A program made the translations under genes and the position numbers. Shown piece by piece: positions 1-5,053 of a DNA stretch of 5,053 bases. This DNA is from Chlorobiota bacterium (GTDB taxonomy: Bacteria > Bacteroidota > Bacteroidia > Bacteroidales > B39-G9). The notes under the pieces were generated by a model that saw nothing but the letters and a program-made list of their open reading frames with translations, searched no databases and had not been told where the DNA came from. Numbering within the stretch: position 1 is the first letter of the stretch; each line of letters starts with the position of its first letter. The stretch covers positions 1 through 5,053 of the forward strand of contig DAOVJU010000310.1 of the NCBI GenBank assembly GCA_030632095.1. Reading direction: 5' to 3'.

Positions 1-2853
1 AAATTCATAAGGGAAACTACTATTATAAAAACAAGCCTGGTATGTATTATTATCAATTATTCGTTGAGTTTCGTTTTCATATTCCCAATTAGCTGTGCCT
101 AAAATTTTTATATTGCTGTTATTTAATCCAACAACACCATAATCACTATCTAAAATATTATTTTTTCGCAGGTCAACATAGCTACTGTATATTTTAACAC
201 CTTTATTTAAATTTGGTGAAGTGCCGGTATATTGAATCGTATTGTTACATATAATATGAGTAAAACTTTCACAACCGCCGGCATTATATAAGCATATCCC
301 GTCGTACTGCTCATAAGATATGTTATTATTGTTAATGGTAAAGATAGGATAATCATCAAAAAATATTGAAGCCCTGACTACATTAGTTGTATTATTAAAA
401 TTACAATACTTAATTTCGAATGATGAGATACTATACATAGGATCACTGATATTAACTGATGCATTGGTGAAATCAGAGTTTTCAATTAAAATATTTCCTT
501 TACTGCATTTTAACCATGATTCATTAAAATCACAATCATTGATATGCAATGATTGACATTTACTTTTAAGGTTACAACGTTCAAATTTACAATCATAAAA
601 TAATTGTTCAACTGAAATATTATTTAATACCAAACCGGTCCAGTGCATGTTTTCGGGTGCTGTAAAAATTAGATATGGTATATTATTGTTAAATCCAATA
701 TTTCCATTAACTATTATAGCATTATTGTCGTTTTTTCCATGTATTGCATCTAAACCTTGTATATGTAATGTTGCTCCTTGATCAATAATTAATTTTCCAT
801 TATCTTCGAAATACAAATTACAAGATCCTGGTGATTGCGGAATTGTAAGTGTTACCCCATCTCTTACATGTATTTCGGTTGAAATAGTTGTATTACAAGG
901 TAAATTTAAATCCTGGGTTATTTCAAATCCTTGTGCCATTATATTTAATGCAGGATCGCCAAAAAGATTAAAAGCATATTTATGCTCATTTGTGGAAGAC
1001 ATGATTTTTGATTCAAGAATATATTCCCCTGTAATATGTGAAAGATCGTTAAAAATAGTATAATTCAGCAATTCAGCAAATCTCTCAGGGGGATTTGAAA
1101 TAATATAATTAATGTTGCCCTCCCAAACAACTCTTCCTGCACCAATGTATCCTGTAAATCCCTGTGATGGAGAATAGGAGGTCAATCCTTCTGCAAAACA
1201 ATCAACACTATTATCAAAATAACCGGTACTGCATGAGAAACCATGAACAACCGGGGCCTTATATTCGTTGTTCAAATTATTCATTAATACGCTCATATCT
1301 AACCAACCTCCTATTGACCACCCGTGTTCACCACCGTGTCCATAATATGAAAATATCATAACCCCGTTGTTCAATGCATCAAATGTTTGCTGCTGTACAT
1401 TTGTTGATGTAAATTCGTTAATAATAGTAATGTTAAAATAATCCGGTATCAAATTATTAATAAAATTATAATATGCTCCTATATAAGGTTGATAAATATT
1501 GAGGCTATTGAGGTATCCTAAATTATCTCGCCAGCCACCGAAAACAGCTTCCGATTCGAAATATATGGTTTTCTCCACCATATTGTGCAGTTCGGTTAAA
1601 CCATTCGGAAGATCATTGTCAACACAAAATCTGCCGATAAATAATTCTCCAATTTCGTCATAAATTCCATCTTCTCTGGTGAGACAAGTATAATAATAAT
1701 CTGATGGATATTCATCTCCCGAAGAACCATAGTCATGATTAAAAGAAGTTGGCATGCCAAGATTAGATACATCCTCCGAATCCCCTATCAGCAATACATA
1801 GCCCAGCTTGCTATCATAGGTGTGTTGTGCGTTGCTGCCTTCGTATATACGGCGAATACAGGTTCTGATCCGCTGTTCTTTTTTAAATTGTTGGGTTGGG
1901 GGTGGTTCTAATCCTTCATAGTAAAACCCTAATTCATCTGAAATAACTGTACTTGCATTTATGATCGCTACATCAAATCCATTATAAGATGCCCTGTGGT
2001 TGGCAATTCGTAATACCTCTGAATCAGGATTATCAGGTTCAAAAAAAGGTTCGGCGCAAATAATTAAATAATCAGCTACAATTGTACACGCCTGTGCTGT
2101 ATCGGTAAGTATAACCCATTGCACATTGCCGCTGCCTTGCACATTATCGTTTATACTGGCGGTTATCCCGCTTGATACGTAGTTTAGCATGGAATTAGCA
2201 GCAACATTATTAAATATGCCTGTATTAACATTTACTGCTGTTGTTGGGTTAATAAAGTTAAGTGTAAGCTCATAATTTGTTGTTATTTGCAGTTCCTGTG
2301 TTACGGGATTAAATTGTACGGGATAAATATATACTTCAGCATATTTTTGGTCCCTTAAATATCCTATAGAGTTTATTTCGGCATTTACCTGCGGATAATT
2401 CAGGTTTGTATTATATGCAGTCTGGTCAATATAAAACTGTTCCTCAAGATAGACAGTACCATCCGGGTTTTGTACTTCAACAAGCTCGGGTACAGGATAT
2501 ATATAGTAATTATACATTGTCATTTGCCCTGTAACTGTAATTGATAATGTTACATCATCACATTCAGGTATTGCAATCAATTGCCTTATAATTGGTATTT
2601 CAGGTTCTCCTGTAATAACTGTTTTACCGCTTCCTGTAATGTTAATTCGCTGATAGGTTGTGCCTTGTTCTGTAATATCTTCCGAATACATCCCGTAAAC
2701 CTCAACATTAAAGCTAACATTTGAGTTTTCGGAAACAATTAATTGAATATTAGGTTGTGTGGGAGTTGAACTTGTAAAAGCCACCCAATCCTGTGCAAGA
2801 CTATAGTTAAAAAATAGTCCGATTAAAACTGAAAGTAAAGCTGTTTTTTTCAT
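1..2853 (-). CDS. Gingipain-type (C25) cysteine peptidase with C-terminal beta-helix, 3' end outside window
   Basis: The frame is open without a stop for 951 codons from the ATG at 2853 to the window edge. Residues 1-20 are a signal peptide (two Lys, hydrophobic core, SLA before Gln21). Residues about 21-240 resemble the C25 propeptide, with the typical GEPEIP at 82-87. The peptidase domain runs from about W246 to 637. It holds YVLLIGD (352-358), SDYYY (384-388), GRF (407-409), YYGHGG with catalytic His506, FSCSTGYFD with catalytic Cys541, and the closing LFGDPAL (630-636). The 35-residue His-Cys spacing is close to that of gingipains. From about 645 on, short Asn-rich strand-turn repeats (NCDF-, NNNI-, NNTI-like) indicate a right-handed parallel beta-helix with 12 cysteines. 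It is probably an exported endopeptidase; cleavage specificity cannot be told. A T9SS sorting domain is expected beyond the left edge but not seen. It starts 2 bp after the upstream stop, so it is co-transcribed. PorU, the C25 sortase of T9SS, is less likely given the propeptide and beta-helix. Confidence 0.93.
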   Translation of the reverse strand, partial: MKKTALLSVLIGLFFNYSLAQDWVAFTSSTPTQPNIQLIVSENSNVSFNVEVYGMYSEDITEQGTTYQRINITGSGKTVITGEPEIPIIRQLIAIPECDDVTLSITVTGQMTMYNYYIYPVPELVEVQNPDGTVYLEEQFYIDQTAYNTNLNYPQVNAEINSIGYLRDQKYAEVYIYPVQFNPVTQELQITTNYELTLNFINPTTAVNVNTGIFNNVAANSMLNYVSSGITASINDNVQGSGNVQWVILTDTAQACTIVADYLIICAEPFFEPDNPDSEVLRIANHRASYNGFDVAIINASTVISDELGFYYEGLEPPPTQQFKKEQRIRTCIRRIYEGSNAQHTYDSKLGYVLLIGDSEDVSNLGMPTSFNHDYGSSGDEYPSDYYYTCLTREDGIYDEIGELFIGRFCVDNDLPNGLTELHNMVEKTIYFESEAVFGGWRDNLGYLNSLNIYQPYIGAYYNFINNLIPDYFNITIINEFTSTNVQQQTFDALNNGVMIFSYYGHGGEHGWSIGGWLDMSVLMNNLNNEYKAPVVHGFSCSTGYFDNSVDCFAEGLTSYSPSQGFTGYIGAGRVVWEGNINYIISNPPERFAELLNYTIFNDLSHITGEYILESKIMSSTNEHKYAFNLFGDPALNIMAQGFEITQDLNLPCNTTISTEIHVRDGVTLTIPQSPGSCNLYFEDNGKLIIDQGATLHIQGLDAIHGKNDNNAIIVNGNIGFNNNIPYLIFTAPENMHWTGLVLNNISVEQLFYDCKFERCNLKSKCQSLHINDCDFNESWLKCSKGNILIENSDFTNASVNISDPMYSISSFEIKYCNFNNTTNVVRASIFFDDYPIFTINNNNISYEQYDGICLYNAGGCESFTHIICNNTIQYTGTSPNLNKGVKIYSSYVDLRKNNILDSDYGVVGLNNSNIKILGTANWEYENETQRIIDNNTYQACFYNSSFPYEF

Positions 2854-2860
2854 AATTATT
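2850..2860 (-). promoter_or_regulatory. Stop-start junction of the propeller and peptidase genes
   Basis: On the minus strand the TAA stop of the propeller gene (2858-2856) is followed by two bases and then the ATG of the peptidase (2853-2851), giving TAATTATG. There is no room for a promoter or terminator. No Shine-Dalgarno sequence precedes the second ATG, as is usual in Bacteroidota. Ribosomes ending the first gene probably restart directly on the second, which would couple the amounts of the two proteins; the coupling is inferred from spacing alone. Confidence 0.7.
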
Positions 2861-4091
2861 GATTTTGATTAATAAATACAATTTTATTTAAAGGTGTCAT
2901 AATATTATTACCTTTTATATAATAAAAATAAATACCGCTATTTATTTTATTTCCGTTTTTATCCGTTCCATCCCATAAAATATAATCTTTATTATGTACA
3001 GTAAATTTTCTGATTATTTTTCCGCTTATATCTATTATTTGCAAAAAAGAATATGTACATTTATAATCTTCACTTATCTTTATTTTAGTCTCATAATTAA
3101 ATGGATTAGGGTAATTTTTTAGTTCGTATTTCTGCATGTTTAATTTTTTAATACCTGTAAATGTAGAATCCAAATCGTGAAAATAAGTTGTGAAAGTCTC
3201 ACCGTAATCCGTACTATAATCAATATAAAGCCATGCATGTGTATTTGTTGGATCATAAGTTGCTCTTTTAACATAAAAAGTACCAGGCTCGCGTCCTGCT
3301 GTATATTGAACTCCCCAGAAATATAAATTTATGTATTCCGATTCATATTTTAGTGTCCAGTTATATCCAGTATCTATGCTGTGAAAAATTTTATATGTGG
3401 AATTAGGCCACCACGAAACGAGGTATAATTCCCCCGGTTCCGTACCCCTATGGATTTCCGGGTATTTTCCACTAACTGACCAAAAAGCTACTGAACTGTC
3501 GATAGGGATTTCTGTGTAAGTGTTTGCATAATCAGTAGTATGATAAAGATAAAATCCTTCTCCAGCATTACCATCAATTCCAAAAAACTCCCCGTCATAA
3601 TATCCGATTTCAGAAATAGGACAATTAGGTGGATCTGAAACAACTTCAAATGTTAAGGCAAAATCATCACTTTTATACAATTTACCCCAGCCACCTTTAA
3701 AAATTACACTATCGCAACAACCTCCCCAGTATCTTGTGTTATCAGGATAATCTTCTCTAAATTCCCAACTTTCCCCATAATCAAAGCTCACCCAAAGTTC
3801 ATTGTAACCATAGTTATACAGAGCACCGGGTGTGGCATCGCCAATAATATTTCTTAATCGCATAGCATTAGGTCTGGGAGGGTCTGTACTAACATATTTT
3901 AATGATATATGCTGTCCATTATCAGTGGAATGAAATAATCCATAATAAATTGAATCTGAAACATACCAGTCGTTTGAGATATAAATTTCACTTGGTACTG
4001 CTCCGCGTGTAATCTGTGCTTTAAGTGGCTGTATATTGCTTGAAGCAATAAATATTAGTATCGCTATTATTATGTTTATTAGTGTTTTCAT
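2856..4091 (-). CDS. Secreted Asp-box beta-propeller protein with T9SS type A sorting domain
   Basis: The protein has 411 residues and starts at the ATG at 4091. Residues 1-25 are a signal peptide (MKT start, long Ile/Leu core, LKA before Gln26). Six Asp-box-like motifs (S-x-D-x-G-x-T-W) begin at residues 55, 102, 141, 185, 238 and 293; the best are SFDYGESW (102-109), SIDTGYNW (238-245) and STDYGETF (293-300). Their 39-55 residue spacing fits one per blade of a BNR/sortilin-like propeller. A second motif, PG-x-[LF]-Y or PSEIY, precedes four boxes (33-37, 88-92, 219-223, 269-273). Residues 327-411 are a T9SS type A sorting domain: YPNPFN (327-332), IIDISGK, WDGTDKNG (373-380), SGIYFY (385-390) and a final KIVFI. 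The protein is therefore predicted to be exported by T9SS and released or anchored at the surface. No sialidase or other catalytic residues are recognisable, so a binding or scaffolding role is more likely than an enzyme. It is the first gene of a pair with the C25 peptidase, 2 bp downstream. Ligand unknown. Confidence 0.92.
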   Translation of the reverse strand: MKTLINIIIAILIFIASSNIQPLKAQITRGAVPSEIYISNDWYVSDSIYYGLFHSTDNGQHISLKYVSTDPPRPNAMRLRNIIGDATPGALYNYGYNELWVSFDYGESWEFREDYPDNTRYWGGCCDSVIFKGGWGKLYKSDDFALTFEVVSDPPNCPISEIGYYDGEFFGIDGNAGEGFYLYHTTDYANTYTEIPIDSSVAFWSVSGKYPEIHRGTEPGELYLVSWWPNSTYKIFHSIDTGYNWTLKYESEYINLYFWGVQYTAGREPGTFYVKRATYDPTNTHAWLYIDYSTDYGETFTTYFHDLDSTFTGIKKLNMQKYELKNYPNPFNYETKIKISEDYKCTYSFLQIIDISGKIIRKFTVHNKDYILWDGTDKNGNKINSGIYFYYIKGNNIMTPLNKIVFINQNQ

Positions 4092-4166
4092 GGTTGTTTA
4101 ATATTTTTTTCGTGTAAATATCCAAAAATTTATGGGGATTTCAATATTTATATTCATAAACAACAT

Positions 4167-4182
4167 GGTGTAACTTTACACC
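4167..4182. promoter_or_regulatory. Perfect palindrome, candidate operator of the propeller-peptidase operon
   Basis: The plus strand reads GGTGTAA-CT-TTACACC, two perfect 7-base arms around a 2-base centre. It lies 75 bp upstream of the propeller start codon, a usual place for a repressor or activator site bound by a dimer. A one-base-shorter partial copy occurs at 4721-4732, and the half-site GTGTAA occurs again at 4112-4117, closer to the start codon. The arms could also form a small RNA hairpin in the leader, but with only a 2-base loop this is less likely than a protein-binding site. No bound factor can be named. Confidence 0.4.
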
Positions 4183-4215
4183 TATTAATTCCAAAAACAG
4201 CAAAAAAGTAACCCT

Positions 4216-4230
4216 GAAAATTGAATTTTC
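4216..4230. repeat. Perfect AT-rich palindrome GAAAATT-G-AATTTTC
   Basis: Two 7-base arms flank a single central base. It sits 125 bp upstream of the propeller start codon and 33 bp from the other palindrome. It has too few G/C pairs for a convincing terminator, and no T-run follows directly on the minus strand. It could be a second regulatory site, or a chance product of the strong AT bias. Confidence 0.3.
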
Positions 4231-4280
4231 TTTGAAATATTTTTAATTTATTTTTATTCTAAGTTTATAGTGAGTATATG

Positions 4281-4331
4281 CTATTTCCCTAACAGTTCTT
4301 TAACTTCTTTATTTATAAATATTTTTTTATT
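4281..4331 (-). other. In-frame 16-codon extension after the MNT stop codon
   Basis: After the TGA stop of the MNT gene (4334-4332) the same frame stays open for 16 codons and ends in TAG (4283-4281). It would read NKKIFINKEVKELLGK, a lysine-rich amphipathic stretch. It has no usual start codon of its own. The MNT protein is already full length at the TGA, so this is either a former C-terminal tail, a rare read-through product, or chance. Confidence 0.2.
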
Positions 4332-4637
4332 TCATCCTTCATAAATTACCGTTTTTGTTTTATTCAAAACTTTAATAAAAAATGGATTTGACAAAGAACG
4401 TTCCGTAACTAAATCAATTGGTCTTTTGAATAGTTTTTCAAATAATTCATGGAGTAAGAAATAATTATCAGTATATTTCTCAATAGAGATATCTTTAAAA
4501 GAAACAAGCAAATCTATGTCGCTTTTATCTGTAAAATCGTTAGTGCATACCGAACCAAATGCATACAATTTATTAACATCATACTTTTGACAATATTCAA
4601 TTATATTTTTCCTATTCTTTTCAATAATATTTCTCAT
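4332..4637 (-). CDS. MNT-type minimal nucleotidyltransferase (MntA-like)
   Basis: With the ATG at 4637 the protein has 101 residues, normal for this family. It shows the polymerase-beta-type nucleotidyltransferase signature: FGS (27-29), then ten residues, then SDIDLLV with Asp40 and Asp42, and a third acidic residue Asp75 in RPIDLVT. The whole metal-binding triad is present, so the enzyme should be active. Known relatives (MntA of HEPN-MNT toxin-antitoxin pairs) transfer AMP from ATP to a HEPN toxin RNase and silence it; others are orphans with unknown targets. Here the adjoining gaps are too short for a HEPN gene (about 105 bp upstream, 240 bp downstream), so it is an orphan in this window. 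The frame can be extended to a TTG at 4655, but that codon lies inside the likely -7 promoter box, so I chose the ATG. It ends in VIYEG, a usual ending for the family. The exact substrate is unknown. Confidence 0.9.
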   Translation of the reverse strand: MRNIIEKNRKNIIEYCQKYDVNKLYAFGSVCTNDFTDKSDIDLLVSFKDISIEKYTDNYFLLHELFEKLFKRPIDLVTERSLSNPFFIKVLNKTKTVIYEG

Positions 4638-4652
4638 AATCCATATTTTTTT

Positions 4653-4660
4653 CAAAGATA
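4653..4660 (-). promoter_or_regulatory. Bacteroidota -7 box (TATCTTTG) of the MNT gene
   Basis: The minus strand reads TATCTTTG, an exact match to the TAnnTTTG -7 element used by the Bacteroidota primary sigma factor. It ends 15 bp before the ATG at 4637, giving a short leader. The -33 partner is weak: a TTG at 4686-4684 lies 23 bp upstream, slightly further than the usual 19-21. The MNT gene is thus probably transcribed from its own promoter rather than with the permease upstream. Confidence 0.5.
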
Positions 4661-4720
4661 CAAGTATTTTTAAAACCTAAATTCAAGTAATTAATGCAAC
4701 TTATCCAGAGGAGATAAAGA

Positions 4721-4732
4721 GTAATTTACACC
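4721..4732. repeat. Second copy of the GTAA-TTTACACC element
   Basis: The plus strand reads GTAATTTACACC. It matches 4170-4182 (GTAACTTTACACC) in every base except for one missing C at the centre. It lies just after the permease stop codon and about 60 bp upstream of the MNT -7 box. It may be a shared protein-binding site, but in AT-rich DNA a 12-base near-match can arise by chance. Confidence 0.3.
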
Positions 4733-4742
4733 ATTTATAAAT

Positions 4743-5053
4743 TTATTGAAGCTTCTGATTCAAATATTTTTTTGATATCTGCTTAACAGGAACCCAGGCT
4801 GCTGCCATTCCTATTAAAAATACGGTAATAAAAACATAAACAAAATCCAATGGTTGCATTTGCACAGGGTAGGCATCAACAACGAAAGAACCGTCGCCGG
4901 GTCCAAGACTGATTATTCCAAACCGTTGTTGCAACCAGCATAAAATTCCTCCTAAAGCCAGTCCGAGAATTGCTCCAATAATTGAAATAAGTAATCCTTC
5001 TGTCAGAAAAATTCTTTTTATCAGTTTTTTGTTTGCTCCCATGCTTGACAAAA
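4743..5053 (-). CDS. FtsX-domain ABC transporter permease (LolC/LolE type), C-terminal part only
   Basis: The last 103 codons or so of an inner-membrane permease; the gene continues beyond the right edge and its true start is not in the window. The visible part reads LSSMGANKKLIKRIFLTEG, the conserved cytoplasmic segment of FtsX/LolE permeases that contacts the ATPase. It is followed by a hydrophobic, Gly-rich membrane helix (about 18-39 of the visible part), a periplasmic loop with LGPGDGSF and AYPVQMQPLDF, and a last helix (about 70-87) leading to WVPVKQISKKY and a short basic tail. This arrangement closely matches the C-terminal end of Bacteroidota lipoprotein-releasing permeases, which together with a LolD-type ATPase extract lipoproteins from the inner membrane for delivery to the outer membrane. 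Other MacB/FtsX-like exporters share the fold, so the substrate is likely but not certain. The DNA is visibly richer in G/C than the genes downstream, as expected for a conserved housekeeping gene. Confidence 0.9.
   Translation of the reverse strand, partial: LSSMGANKKLIKRIFLTEGLLISIIGAILGLALGGILCWLQQRFGIISLGPGDGSFVVDAYPVQMQPLDFVYVFITVFLIGMAAAWVPVKQISKKYLNQKLQ

Larger units (their letters stand above)
4092..4331. other. AT-rich intergenic region with two palindromes
   Basis: This 240-bp gap between the MNT gene and the propeller operon must hold the operon's promoter if the operon is transcribed on its own. It contains two perfect short inverted repeats (4167-4182 and 4216-4230) and many A/T runs. 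I find no exact TAnnTTTG box on the minus strand here; the nearest approach is TTACTTTTTTG (around 4201-4211), which has two extra T. No GC-rich hairpin followed by a T-run is visible after the MNT gene. No tRNA, other RNA gene or HEPN-like reading frame is seen. Confidence 0.6.
4638..4742. other. Intergenic gap between permease and MNT gene
   Basis: This 105-bp gap holds the MNT -7 box and the GTAATTTACACC element. It also has a 10-base AT palindrome (4733-4742) touching the permease stop codon, which is too weak to call a terminator. No reading frame or RNA gene is seen. Confidence 0.5.

Noticed and set aside
1164..1361. Plus-strand open frame of 65 codons
   Set aside because: It lies wholly inside the C25 catalytic domain on the opposite strand, over the His506 and Cys541 codons. 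Its translation has no recognisable domain and it has no promoter.
1..2853. PorU, the C25-family sortase of the type IX secretion system
   Set aside because: The propeptide-like N-terminus, the strongly gingipain-like active site and the beta-helix tail fit an exported protease better. The left end is missing, so this is not fully excluded.
4327..4335. ATGA overlap at the MNT stop as the start of a translationally coupled downstream gene
   Set aside because: That frame reads ATG AAA TAA and ends after two codons.
4638..4655. TTG start giving a 107-residue MNT protein
   Set aside because: The TTG overlaps an exact -7 promoter box, and the ATG at 4637 gives a protein of normal family length.
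4733..4742. Palindrome ATTTATAAAT next to the permease stop as a terminator
   Set aside because: It consists only of A and T, is ten bases long with no loop, and no T-run follows.
4743..5051. A complete 102-residue membrane protein starting at 5051
   Set aside because: Codon 5051-5049 is TTG inside the conserved LSSMGA segment of an FtsX-type permease, so this is an internal position of a longer gene that continues off the window.

Overview
The window looks like a piece of a Bacteroidota (Bacteroidetes) chromosome. The DNA is AT-rich, intergenic regions show no Shine-Dalgarno motif, one promoter carries the Bacteroidota TAnnTTTG -7 box, and one gene ends in a type IX secretion system (T9SS) type A sorting domain, a system largely confined to this phylum. 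All four genes lie on the minus strand, so they are read from right to left. No plus-strand gene is supported.

Region by region, in transcription order. (1) 5053-4743 is the 3' end of an FtsX-domain ABC transporter permease of the LolC/LolE type; its start lies outside the window. (2) 4742-4638 is a short intergenic stretch with a good -7 box at 4653-4660. (3) 4637-4332 is a small nucleotidyltransferase of the MNT (MntA-like) type with an intact GS...DxD...D active site but no HEPN partner on either side. (4) 4331-4092 is an AT-rich intergenic region with two perfect short palindromes, one of which (4167-4182) recurs in shortened form at 4721-4732. (5) 4091-2856 encodes a secreted 411-residue protein: signal peptide, six Asp-box (BNR-like) beta-propeller repeats, and a C-terminal T9SS sorting domain. 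(6) 2853-1 encodes at least 951 residues of a gingipain-type (C25) cysteine peptidase: signal peptide, C25 propeptide-like region, catalytic domain with the His and Cys in place, then a cysteine-rich right-handed beta-helix that runs off the left edge.

The two large genes are separated by 2 bp and almost certainly form one operon for two exported proteins, a propeller protein and a protease with a beta-helix. A reasonable reading is that T9SS carries both across the outer membrane and that they act together at the cell surface or outside the cell, the propeller and beta-helix serving for binding and the C25 domain for cleavage. That joint role is inference. The permease and the MNT gene appear to be unrelated neighbours.

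The most interesting material is the propeller/C25-protease pair, the C25-to-beta-helix architecture with 12 cysteines in its tail, and the repeated GTAA-TTTACACC element in the two intergenic regions.
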